A DNA stretch of 64,000 bases, taken from Candidatus Bathyarchaeota archaeon (GTDB lineage: Archaea; Thermoproteota; Bathyarchaeia; Bathyarchaeales; Bathycorpusculaceae). Made by a program: the position numbers and the translations under genes. How positions within the stretch are numbered: position 1 is the stretch's first letter; the number at the start of each line of letters is the position of its first letter. The stretch spans positions 1-64,000 of the forward strand of contig JADGNF010000014.1 of assembly GCA_017883615.1 (NCBI GenBank), in the 5' to 3' direction. The notes below the pieces were generated by a model. That model worked only from the letters and a program-made list of their open reading frames with translations, was not told where the DNA came from and searched no databases. Positions 29,402 to 38,168 of this stretch are shown piece after piece.

Positions 29402-29928
29402 GGATTCTCGCCGATTATCTGAGTTATTTCATCGTATATTTTTTGCACTCTGTCAGCTGCTTCGTTAAGTTTTTCTTCGCGGAGCCGATTAACCGTCAAT
29501 TCGATTGGTACGCGTTCATGTGTCTCAACAAGCTTGTCAGCGTATGAGACAATTTTCTCTTCAAGAGTAATCGGTACATAGTTGCCTTTTGGCCAACCCA
29601 TCTTTGTTGCTTCAGCCGAGGTTATGCCGCCTCCTACATGCCGCTCAATGATTGCAATTAGGGAATTCGGTAAACCTTCGGCTCTGGCAATTTCTGCTCC
29701 TGCCACAACATGATTAACGGAGTGGGTTTTTGAGCGTCCGAGGTCATGCAAAAGTGCACCTGCCTCAACAAGTTCAACGTTCACTTTCAAGCCTTTTTTC
29801 TGGCAGGCTTGGGCGGTTTCCACAGCGAGTTGCGCCACCGATTTACAGTGTGCCACTACTTTGGATGGGCAATGGTTTTTCTGGAGAAGTTCAAGTGCTT
29901 GCTCCCTTGATGGAAGCTGGTTATTCAC
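29398..29928 (-). CDS. HD-domain phosphohydrolase
   Basis: VVAHCKSVAQLAVETA...AGALLHDLGRSKTHSVNHVVAGA (H...HD). Confidence 0.9.
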   Translation of the reverse strand: MNNQLPSREQALELLQKNHCPSKVVAHCKSVAQLAVETAQACQKKGLKVNVELVEAGALLHDLGRSKTHSVNHVVAGAEIARAEGLPNSLIAIIERHVGGGITSAEATKMGWPKGNYVPITLEEKIVSYADKLVETHERVPIELTVNRLREEKLNEAADRVQKIYDEITQIIGENP

Positions 29929-30475
29929 CCAGTTCCTTCCTTAGCTGATCAACTTTTTCTCCGAGTCTAAAAATCATTCTCTGGTTATCAGAATGCGCTA
30001 GCGGTTTGCCGCAGGTGTTGCAGTGAAAAACTGCTTCCACGGCCTCTTCAAAGGTTACTCTTCTGCATCCTGGTGTGTTACAGTAGTAAAAATCATGGTT
30101 TGCTTCATAATCCAATCTAACGTTAAGTTTCTCGAGGACTCGACGTTTCTGGCTTAAAATGAAGCCTTCGAGTTGGTCTGGTTGAAGTCTCCAGTGGAAA
30201 ATGAACCATCCGGTCTTGGGATCTCTTGTTCTCCTTAAGCTTACGAGGGAGTGGTCGTAGAGTTTGTAGAGAATTTTGCGGACCGAATTCAGTCGGATGC
30301 CTGTTTTGTTGGCTATTTCGTCATCTGTAATTTCGTCTAAGTTCTTGAGATGTTCAATTAGTTTAACTGCTTCTTCTTCTCCGATTGAAGTTGCCACCTT
30401 CATCAAGGTTGCGTCGTCAATAGTCGATAACATAGTCTGGTTCCCTAAACATCTAATATTGCGTTCTTCTTCCAT
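29921..30475 (-). CDS. tfe: Transcription initiation factor TFE alpha subunit
   Basis: N-terminal winged helix (DDEIANKTGIRLNSVRKILYKLYDHSLV) plus zinc ribbon YYCNTPGCRRVTFEEAVEAVFHCNTCGKPL. Confidence 0.92.
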   Translation of the reverse strand: MEEERNIRCLGNQTMLSTIDDATLMKVATSIGEEEAVKLIEHLKNLDEITDDEIANKTGIRLNSVRKILYKLYDHSLVSLRRTRDPKTGWFIFHWRLQPDQLEGFILSQKRRVLEKLNVRLDYEANHDFYYCNTPGCRRVTFEEAVEAVFHCNTCGKPLAHSDNQRMIFRLGEKVDQLRKELGE

Positions 30476-30523
30476 AAAACTCTTCTCAATTTAATTAATC
30501 GAAACCAACATCCAACTCTAAAG

Positions 30524-31066
30524 CTATTCTATCTTCTTTCCCCGTTCCATAGGTACAATCTTGAGCTTGGCGTTCTCAAACGGCTTCCCCAACGTTTGCC
30601 CCATGAAGAAACGGTCCAAGAAAATGGCTAATGCAGCACACTCCGAGTGCGGTTGGTTGCCGACTGCTACGTTAAAGTCCGAAACCTCGGCAGAGTAGAA
30701 TTCGCTGGGCACCTTTTGGCTTCCGACAATGATTAAAACATCTTTCCCAGAGCTTCTAATCCTCTCTAAGACTTTGCTGGTTTGCACGTTTTCACCGTAA
30801 GCGGTCAAATGAACAACTATGCCGCCGTTACCTTTCCAGTCGCGAACCGTGTTTCTCCACTTCGTTCCCATCTCAAAAGTGAAATCTCCACCCCATGTCT
30901 TGGTAACCTTCTCAACGGTTTCCTTAAGGTGCTCATCAACTGTGTCAGAAAGAACAAAACCCGATGCCCCAAGAGCCCTTGACGCCAACGCTACATGGCT
31001 GGTGAGTCTTGCGTCTCGTTGGGGTCTGTGTCCCCACCTCAAAACCACAACTTTCGCTGTCGGCAT
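30524..31066 (-). CDS. trm56: tRNA (cytidine(56)-2'-O)-methyltransferase
   Basis: VVLRWGHRPQRDARLTSHVALASRALGA; SPOUT-like VGSQKVPSEFY...AVGNQPHSECAALAIFLDR. Confidence 0.88.
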   Translation of the reverse strand: MPTAKVVVLRWGHRPQRDARLTSHVALASRALGASGFVLSDTVDEHLKETVEKVTKTWGGDFTFEMGTKWRNTVRDWKGNGGIVVHLTAYGENVQTSKVLERIRSSGKDVLIIVGSQKVPSEFYSAEVSDFNVAVGNQPHSECAALAIFLDRFFMGQTLGKPFENAKLKIVPMERGKKIE

Positions 31067-31080
31067 TTCAGTTCTTCTCT

Positions 31081-32364
31081 TTAGGTTGGGTTAATTTTCA
31101 GTTCAAATTTGCCGCCCAGCCCCTTCACGCGGCTTTTGGTTTTCTCCATAAATTCTGGGGGTGCGTCAAAAGTCATTTTTATCCAGTTTTCTATGTATTC
31201 GGTTTGTTTCACGTCGGCGCCTTTGTGAACCCAAGAAACCAACGACATAGCGGCGCTGGTTGTTGGAACCGTAAACGAGGCTTGAACGTACCCTTCAAGT
31301 TTTATCAGAATCTCTTTTCTTAGCTGGTCGAGGTTGGTGCATTTTTTGGCCGAGATGAGGATGGGGTTTTTGGTTTCGTCTTTGATTTCCTCAAACTTTT
31401 GTTTGGCTTCTTCTTCGGTTAGTTTGTCGATTTTGTTGAGAGCCGTTATAACAGGCACGCTGGAGGCTCCGATTTTGTCGATTGTGTCTTGGCAGGTTTT
31501 GTTTTTCTTTCGAATGGTTTCGATGGGCTCGTTGATGTCTAGAACTAAGATGATGAGGTCGGAGAATATGGTTTCTTCTAAAGTTGAATGGAACGCCTCA
31601 ATAAGAGAAATTGGCAGGCGGTCGATGAAGCCCACCGTGTCAGTCAAAAGGAACTTTCGGTTCGAGAATTCAATCTGCCGGGTCGTGGTGGAAAGCGTGG
31701 TGAACAACGCATTATCAACAACCGCAGTGGCGTCGGACAGCGCATTGAACAGCCGGCTCTTCCCAGCGTTAGTGTACCCTGCCAGTGAAATGGACTTAAA
31801 ACCCAGCTCGGTTCTTCGGTCACGTTGCAGAACCCGTTTTTCGCGAACGTTTCGGAGTTTTTTCTGTATAACTGGAATTTGCCTCTTTAACGCCTGCCTG
31901 TAAACATCCGCCTCGTAAACTCCGATGCCCATGAATCCGGGTTGTTCCCCACGTTTGGAGAGGCGCACCTTTTCTTTGGCGTGTTTAACTTCGTTTTTTA
32001 GTGTGGCAAGCTGAATTTGGAGGTTGGCTTCGGTGGTTGTTGCTCGGCTGGTAAAGATTTCCAAGATAAGCTGGAAACGGTCAATGACTTCCACTTTGGT
32101 GGCTTTCGCCAAATTATATGACTGAATCGTCCGAAGCGAATTGTCAAAAATTACTTTCTCCGCGCCAGTCTCCTTAACCAGCGCAGCGAGTTCTTCGACC
32201 TTTCCCAACCCCAATTGATATCGAGAGTCGGCTCTGCGGGTTTGCTCCATTTCCGCAACAACGGTGGAGCCAGCGGATTCTGCTAAGCTTTTGAGTTCTG
32301 GTAGGGTGGAGGGTTCACGGTTCAGGCGGCGCTGTACTATGATTACTTTCGTCTGGGCTGTTAC
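31081..32364 (-). CDS. hflX: HflX-type GTPase (start uncertain; coding similarity extends upstream of the first ATG at 32250)
   Basis: LAGYTNAGKSRLFNAL, TDTVGFIDRLP, NKIDKL; upstream frame encodes TKVIIVQRRLNREPSTLPELKSLAESAGSTVVAE. Confidence 0.88.
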   Translation of the reverse strand, partial: VTAQTKVIIVQRRLNREPSTLPELKSLAESAGSTVVAEMEQTRRADSRYQLGLGKVEELAALVKETGAEKVIFDNSLRTIQSYNLAKATKVEVIDRFQLILEIFTSRATTTEANLQIQLATLKNEVKHAKEKVRLSKRGEQPGFMGIGVYEADVYRQALKRQIPVIQKKLRNVREKRVLQRDRRTELGFKSISLAGYTNAGKSRLFNALSDATAVVDNALFTTLSTTTRQIEFSNRKFLLTDTVGFIDRLPISLIEAFHSTLEETIFSDLIILVLDINEPIETIRKKNKTCQDTIDKIGASSVPVITALNKIDKLTEEEAKQKFEEIKDETKNPILISAKKCTNLDQLRKEILIKLEGYVQASFTVPTTSAAMSLVSWVHKGADVKQTEYIENWIKMTFDAPPEFMEKTKSRVKGLGGKFELKINPT

Positions 32365-32885
32365 TCTCCCTTGCTTTTCTTGTCAAACTTTATGACGTCG
32401 CCTAAAGTGAACTCTTTGCTTGAGGTTTTCGGAATCGAAACTTTCTCCTCTGCCACTGGAACCAACAATTTGATTTTTAGTGTGCGTTCCAGCTTTGAAA
32501 CTAGCAGTTCGTTTGGCGCCATCTTTCCAGTCTCAATCTTTCTCAGCACGGATTCTTTCTCGTTAATTTTCTTGCCTAAATCTTCAACATTGAGTCCTAA
32601 GATTTCTCTTGCCTGCCTTATGACTTCCGCATAGTCTTCGACGAGCTCTTGGCTGGTGTCAACTCGGGCTGTGATTATTCTTTTCTTAATTTGGATTGGA
32701 GCACGATTAGGCATAGCCAAGCTGGCGGATGATTGCCTTTGAGGAATTGCCGAGGTTTTGACGGGTTCTTCCCATGTTGCCTTCCCCAGTTTAGAGCATT
32801 CCGTACACACGGTAAGTTTGGCGCCTTCAATTAATACGCGTGTGGGCGCTTCGCGAATTTTGCGTCCGCAGACTTCGCATCGCAT
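32361..32885 (-). CDS. mbf1: Multiprotein bridging factor MBF1-like transcription factor
   Basis: CEVCGRKI...CTECSKLG zinc ribbon plus HTH (IRQAREILGLNVEDLGKKINEKESVLRKIETG). Confidence 0.92.
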   Translation of the reverse strand: MRCEVCGRKIREAPTRVLIEGAKLTVCTECSKLGKATWEEPVKTSAIPQRQSSASLAMPNRAPIQIKKRIITARVDTSQELVEDYAEVIRQAREILGLNVEDLGKKINEKESVLRKIETGKMAPNELLVSKLERTLKIKLLVPVAEEKVSIPKTSSKEFTLGDVIKFDKKSKGE

Positions 32886-32972
32886 TTAGATAATTCACCC
32901 AGATTGTTTTTATTGTGTTACCCAATGTTTATACTTGTCGAACTTAAAAAGCCATATTTACGGTGAATAGGT

Positions 32973-33443
32973 GTGGAAAATCCTCTTAATCGCATCAGAA
33001 GCATAGCTGACTACCAATATGGTGTGGGCGTCGGCAGTCAACTGTTCCCTGATGACATCCAAATCGAATTTTCGCACTCAACGGGTAGAATACGCTACAT
33101 AAACCTCAATGGCCGCCGAATCGCCACGCTGCGACCAACAGACGGAATGCTTTCCCTCAGCGTAGACGCAGCCCGAACACTCGCAAAAACCTGCCCAAAC
33201 GCACACTGCTTCGTCACCGCCCGACAGGACATAGCCCACTTCGTAGCTGAGGGCGGAGACCTCTTCGCAGCACACATCGTAAAAGTGGATCCGGAAATCC
33301 ACGCCAAAGACGAAGTCATAATTCTAGACGAACAAGGACAGGTGCTGGCGGTGGGGCGTGCGTTCCTTTCTGCCGCAGAAATGGCCGCCTTCAAAACAGG
33401 AGTCGCAGTCAAAGTAAGGCACGGAAAAGGCAACGACGCTTAA
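32973..33443 (+). CDS. PUA-domain protein
   Basis: FVAEGGDLFAAHIVKVDPEIHAKDEVIILDEQGQVLAVGRAFLSAAEMAAFKTGVAVKVRHG. Confidence 0.85.
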   Translation: MENPLNRIRSIADYQYGVGVGSQLFPDDIQIEFSHSTGRIRYINLNGRRIATLRPTDGMLSLSVDAARTLAKTCPNAHCFVTARQDIAHFVAEGGDLFAAHIVKVDPEIHAKDEVIILDEQGQVLAVGRAFLSAAEMAAFKTGVAVKVRHGKGNDA

Positions 33444-33503
33444 AAAGCTCGATTTATTACCATTACATTTTGTTCCAAAACTGCAAAGTTTATATTATTT
33501 GTA

Positions 33504-34370
33504 ATGATAAAAGAATCTGTGCGAATCATCAAACGAAGAAAAGCCAAAGCAGATTACTACTATCTCCAACATTCCTACAGGAAAGAAGGGAAAGTTGTTA
33601 CCAAAGAAGTGTATCTTGGCAGAAAAATCCCCGAAAACGTCGAAGAACTTAAAGCTAAACTTTTGCTTCAAGCAAAAGAAGCTCTGTCCGAAAAACTGGA
33701 AAAAATCAAGACCAACTTCCAAGAAGAATGGAAGAAAATTCCTCCGTCTATAAAGGAGCAGACTTTGCGGGAGATAGCCATCGCCTTTACCTATAACAGC
33801 AACGCGATAGAAGGGTCCAAGATCACTCTTGAAGAAGCGAGGCTGATTTTGGAAGACCAAGTTGCTCCCAACAAGCCAATCAAAGATATTCGTGAAACCG
33901 AATCTCACGCGGCTGTTTTCCTGCAAATGTTGAAAACGAAGGAAAAAATCTCGGAAAAGCTGCTGTTGAAATGTCATGAAGATATTTTCAAAGAGACAAA
34001 ACCTGACATTGCGGGAAAGTTCCGGAGTTATCCCGTTAGGGTGGGTCCTTACTTGGCGCCTGACTACCGCAAAGTGGAAAAACAAATGGAGCAACTGATA
34101 TCTTTCATTGATCTGTCAAACCTTAATCCCGTAGAGTTAGCGGCTAGGGGACATTACATCTTTGAAAAGATCCATCCGTTCGGCGACGGAAACGGCAGAA
34201 TCGGCAGGCTGCTCATGAATTGCATCTTGTGGAGAAACGGTTACCCAATGTTGATTATTGAGTACACGAAGAGAAAATCCTACTACAAAGCCCTGGAGCG
34301 GACGGAAGAAGGCTTCGTGAACTACTTTGTCCGAAGGTATGTATCGGTCAATAAGCAGCGCTTACAGTAA
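33504..34370 (+). CDS. Fic-domain protein (AMPylase-like), class II architecture
   Basis: HPFGDGNGRIGRLLMN Fic motif; N-terminal TYNSNAIEGSKITLEE inhibitory-type motif. Confidence 0.92.
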   Translation: MIKESVRIIKRRKAKADYYYLQHSYRKEGKVVTKEVYLGRKIPENVEELKAKLLLQAKEALSEKLEKIKTNFQEEWKKIPPSIKEQTLREIAIAFTYNSNAIEGSKITLEEARLILEDQVAPNKPIKDIRETESHAAVFLQMLKTKEKISEKLLLKCHEDIFKETKPDIAGKFRSYPVRVGPYLAPDYRKVEKQMEQLISFIDLSNLNPVELAARGHYIFEKIHPFGDGNGRIGRLLMNCILWRNGYPMLIIEYTKRKSYYKALERTEEGFVNYFVRRYVSVNKQRLQ

Positions 34371-34453
34371 TGAACGCGGCGGCGCAACCCTTCAGATTAT
34401 GACAAATAGCAAATCAAGAAAGCAAATGCCCAACGCGCCAAAAAACCGGCCGT

Positions 34454-34516
34454 AGTTTAAAATGTGGCAACCTTTGGTTGCTGTGTATAGGAGCACTTTT
34501 GCTGCTATACACTAAA
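34454..34516 (+). ncRNA. Candidate structured RNA / three-helix element upstream of NAC
   Basis: GTTTA(34454-34458)/TAAAC(34512-34516) enclosing GCAACC-TTT-GGTTGC (34466-34480) and GTGTATAGGAGC-ACTTTT-GCTGCTATACAC (34482-34511). Confidence 0.35.
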
Positions 34517-34590
34517 CCAGAACAGGTCGCAAACCAGCGAAAGTTAAGTATAAGAGTTCCCAAAATAAGTAACAGCCAAGGCGAACCAGT

Positions 34591-34944
34591 ATGCAGAGAC
34601 GCATGAATCCCCGAGACGCCAAGCGCATGATGCAGCGTATGGGCATGAACATGGAAGGCGTAGAAGACGTCCAAGAAGTCATCATTCGCACCCCAAGCAA
34701 AGAAATCGTCATCGAAGCCCCCGAAGTTGCCATCGTGAACGTGCAGGGACAAAAAATCTTCCAAGTCGCAGGCGGCAAAGTCAGCGAACGTGCCCCCCAA
34801 CGCCAATCCGTAGCGCCCATAGTATCTGAAGAGGATGTTCAGCTTGTAGCGGGGCAAACAGGCAAGAGCCCTGAGAAAGCGAGAGAAGCGTTAGAGGAAT
34901 GCGGGGGCGACTTGGCAAAAGCAATCCTGCTCTTGCAGTCGTAG
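34591..34944 (+). CDS. nac: Nascent polypeptide-associated complex protein
   Basis: MQRMGMNMEGVEDVQEVIIRTPSKEIVIEAPEVAIVNVQGQKIFQVAG; C-terminal UBA. Confidence 0.95.
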   Translation: MQRRMNPRDAKRMMQRMGMNMEGVEDVQEVIIRTPSKEIVIEAPEVAIVNVQGQKIFQVAGGKVSERAPQRQSVAPIVSEEDVQLVAGQTGKSPEKAREALEECGGDLAKAILLLQS

Positions 34945-34960
34945 TGCGGTTTCTGAACCT

Positions 34961-35896
34961 ATGGCAACCAAGACCTATGATGTTGCTGTGGTCGGGCACT
35001 TCTCGCTCGATTCTCTCAAGTTGCCCAGCAGGGTCAAGCCAGTTCGGATTTTGGGTGGCGCAGTCGCATACGTCTCACTGATTACGCGAAAATTAGGTGG
35101 CTCGGCAGCTGTCATTTCTAAAGTTGGCGCCGATTTTCCCCCGAGCTACATGAAGAGGCTCAGCGACGAGGGCGTCGACGTTTCAGGTATAATCGCTCAA
35201 GGCGAGCAGACCACCAGTTTCGATCTCACCTACAACGGGAACTTGTCTTCCAGAGACCTCAAACTGCGGAAACAAGGTCCACCAATCACGCTGGCTGATT
35301 TGCCGGCTTCAGTTTCCGCGAAGGCAATTCACATCGCGCCTATCGCAGCCGAAATCCCCTTCGAAGTCATCGAACGGCTCCGGGAATTCACCGATTGCCT
35401 TTCTATTGATCCCCAGGGGATGACGCGGCGTTTCGACGCAAAAGGAAATGTGAGGTGTTGCGCCCAAATGGACCAGCGCGTTCTGCCGTTGGTTAATGTT
35501 TACAAGTCGTCGTTGGATGAAATCGAGGTTCTAACAGGGCAAACCGACATCCACAAAGCCCTAAAAGTCGTTCACGATTTTGGTCCCGAAATAGTCATCG
35601 CTACCATGGGCTCCCAGGGATCTGTGCTTTCGGTCGACGGCGAAGTCTGCTCAATTCCACCATGCAAACCCGCGCGAGTCGTGGACCCCACGGGCGCAGG
35701 CGACGTTTTCATCGGCGCCTTCCTCACCGAGTTCACCCGCAAAAAAGACTACCAATGGAGCTCCTGCGTCGGCTCCGCAGCGGCTTCTTTAATCGTTGAA
35801 GACGTTGGCACGCGGTTTTTCGGGGAAAAAGAGGAAATTTACCGCCGCGCCACCACCGTTTATGAAAAAGGAATAAAGCATGGAAGCATATTGTAG
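34961..35896 (+). CDS. PfkB-family carbohydrate/nucleoside kinase
   Basis: VVGHFSLDSLKL; RVVDPTGAGDVFIGAFLTEF. Confidence 0.92.
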   Translation: MATKTYDVAVVGHFSLDSLKLPSRVKPVRILGGAVAYVSLITRKLGGSAAVISKVGADFPPSYMKRLSDEGVDVSGIIAQGEQTTSFDLTYNGNLSSRDLKLRKQGPPITLADLPASVSAKAIHIAPIAAEIPFEVIERLREFTDCLSIDPQGMTRRFDAKGNVRCCAQMDQRVLPLVNVYKSSLDEIEVLTGQTDIHKALKVVHDFGPEIVIATMGSQGSVLSVDGEVCSIPPCKPARVVDPTGAGDVFIGAFLTEFTRKKDYQWSSCVGSAAASLIVEDVGTRFFGEKEEIYRRATTVYEKGIKHGSIL

Positions 35897-35922
35897 TCAG
35901 TATCATTTGTGAGGCGCAAACG

Positions 35923-36126
35923 TTGGGTCGTATTGATAAAGGCGAAAAATGCAGCGTAGTTGGCTGCGGCAAAGATGCTGAACGTTCTATTCCGTTTGAC
36001 AAAGCTAAGTCTGCAGGCTTAAACGTGAGCGGTGACAAACGCGCTTACCTGTGTCATGAACATTACAAAGAGTTCAAGAAGAAATCTAAGAAGGATAAGA
36101 CTCTGGAAAAGTGGCGTTACGGCTAA
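35923..36126 (+). CDS. Small zinc-finger-like conserved protein
   Basis: CSVVGCGKDAERS...YLCHEHYKEFKKKSKKDKTLEKWRYG: C-x4-C ... C-x2-H. Confidence 0.7.
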   Translation: MGRIDKGEKCSVVGCGKDAERSIPFDKAKSAGLNVSGDKRAYLCHEHYKEFKKKSKKDKTLEKWRYG

Positions 36127-36140
36127 GAGGCTGAATTTAC

Positions 36141-38042
36141 ATGCGAATCCTCCAGTTACATTCTAACTTTGTTGTCTATACTCCCGTTCAGAAAGAAATT
36201 CAGATAGCGGAAGAAGCGGAGAAGAAAGAGAACCGCGTCGAAGAAGTCGTGGTCCTGTTCACCGCGGTCGAAGAGGGCGACACTGTGGCGTTGGCCCAGA
36301 AAGCCGTCGACGATGTCCGCGCGTTTTTGGGCAGGCAAAAAACGAATCGCATTCTCATTTACCCGTTCGCGCATTTGAGCAGTAACCTGAGCAACCCAGG
36401 TGAAGCCCTCAAAATCATCCAAGCAATGGAAGTTTACGCGAAGGAGAAGGGCATCGAGACTTATCGTGCTCCGTTTGGCTGGAACAAGCAGTTTACAATT
36501 TCTATTAAGGGGCATCCGTTGGCTGAGCAAGCCCGCACCTACGCCCCCGTTGCAGCCGCAGTTGAGGCTAAAATTGAAGGCGGCGAGTGCAAGAAAGAAG
36601 AAGAACCCGTCTCCGCAGCACTGAAAGCCGAAGACAAGATGCAGTCCTTCTGGCACGTCCTCATGACCGACGGCTCACTCGTGCCAATAGAAGAATACAA
36701 ATTCAAAGGACACTCGAATCTGCAAAAGTTCTCACAATATGAAATCAAGAAGGCACGCGCAGTTACCCAGATGCCGCCCCACGTAACCCTGATGAAACGG
36801 CTAGAAATTGCAGATTACGAACCAGGCAGCGACCCCGGCAACATCCGCTGGTACCCCAAGGGACGCATGATAAAATCTTTACTTGAGCAATACGTCACAA
36901 CAAGAGTTGCAGCTTATGGCGGAATGGAAGTTGAGACTCCAATAATGTACGACTTCAACCACCCCAGCCTCAAAAGCTACATGAACCGCTTCCCCGCCCG
37001 CCAATACGTTCTCAAATCCGAAGACAAAGAACTCTTCCTTCGGTTTGCTGCGTGCTTTGGCCAGTTCTTGATGGCTCACGATGCCCAGTTCAGCTACAAA
37101 CAGCTCCCAATCAAACTCTATGAGTTGACCCGCTACAGTTTCCGCCGAGAAAAAAGCGGCGAAGTCGTTGGCTTAAAACGGCTCCGAGCATTCACTATGC
37201 CAGACTGCCACGCATTCTGCACCGACTTAGAGCAGGCCAAACAAGAATTCAAAATCCGCTTCGACCTATGCATCGACGTCCTCGATAACATCGGCTTAGT
37301 GAAAGACGACTTTGAAATTGCTATGCGCTTCACCAAGGCGTTCTACGAGGAAAACAAAGCTTTCATCGCTGAAATCGCTGCCAAATATGGCAAACCCATG
37401 CTCGCCGAAGTTTGGAACGAGCGGTTCTTCTATTTCAGCCTCAAATGGGACCTCAACTTCGTCGATAACCAGGACAAAGCTGCCGCGTTGGCAACGGACC
37501 AAATCGATGTTGAAAACGCCAAACGCTACGACATAACCTTCGTCGACGAGAAGGGCGAGAAACAGTACCCGCTGATTTTGCACTGCAGCCCAAGCGGCGC
37601 CATCGAACGCGACATCTACGCGCTCCTCGAAAAAGCTTACCGCGAACAAATGGCGGGAAAAGCGCCCATGCTGCCTCTATGGCTGTCACCCACCCAAGTC
37701 CGCCTAATCCCCATATCCGACAAATACATGGACAAAGTCGAGGAAATCGCCAAGAAAATCGAAGCCTACTGCATCCGCGTAGACATCGACGACTCCGCCT
37801 CCACCCTGCAAAAGAAAATCCGCGAAGCCGAACAAGAATGGATCCCCTACATCGCCGTAGTCGGCGAGAAAGAAGTCGAATCGGGGAACCTGTCGGTGCG
37901 GGACCGCGAAGTCAAAGGCGCCCAACAGAACTTGACCGCCGAGATGCTGGTGGCTAAAATCGCCGAGAAAACCGCGGGCAAACCCTTCAAGCCGCTACCC
38001 TTGCCACGCCTCATAAGCAAACGCCCACAGTTCCATGGATAG
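36141..38042 (+). CDS. thrS: Threonyl-tRNA synthetase (archaeal type)
   Basis: N-terminal archaeal editing-type domain; class II motifs RYSFRREKSGEVVGLKRLRAFTMPDCHAFC; C-terminal anticodon-binding domain. Confidence 0.95.
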   Translation: MRILQLHSNFVVYTPVQKEIQIAEEAEKKENRVEEVVVLFTAVEEGDTVALAQKAVDDVRAFLGRQKTNRILIYPFAHLSSNLSNPGEALKIIQAMEVYAKEKGIETYRAPFGWNKQFTISIKGHPLAEQARTYAPVAAAVEAKIEGGECKKEEEPVSAALKAEDKMQSFWHVLMTDGSLVPIEEYKFKGHSNLQKFSQYEIKKARAVTQMPPHVTLMKRLEIADYEPGSDPGNIRWYPKGRMIKSLLEQYVTTRVAAYGGMEVETPIMYDFNHPSLKSYMNRFPARQYVLKSEDKELFLRFAACFGQFLMAHDAQFSYKQLPIKLYELTRYSFRREKSGEVVGLKRLRAFTMPDCHAFCTDLEQAKQEFKIRFDLCIDVLDNIGLVKDDFEIAMRFTKAFYEENKAFIAEIAAKYGKPMLAEVWNERFFYFSLKWDLNFVDNQDKAAALATDQIDVENAKRYDITFVDEKGEKQYPLILHCSPSGAIERDIYALLEKAYREQMAGKAPMLPLWLSPTQVRLIPISDKYMDKVEEIAKKIEAYCIRVDIDDSASTLQKKIREAEQEWIPYIAVVGEKEVESGNLSVRDREVKGAQQNLTAEMLVAKIAEKTAGKPFKPLPLPRLISKRPQFHG

Positions 38043-38168
38043 CCATCTATAAAATCGGGAGAATTTTTCTCCCACTTTTTCTAACTCTTAACAAATTTAA
38101 ACTTAATAAGAGAACTTCGCGAAAAGATATTTGGTCATCAAGAATTGAGCTTTGTCCGAGGAGTTTAA

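Noticed and set aside
31334-31903. 189 aa plus-strand ORF opposite hflX
   Set aside because: Antisense shadow of the HflX GTPase domain.
33495-34094. 199 aa minus-strand ORF opposite Fic
   Set aside because: Phe-rich translation antisense to a clear Fic gene; typical shadow ORF.
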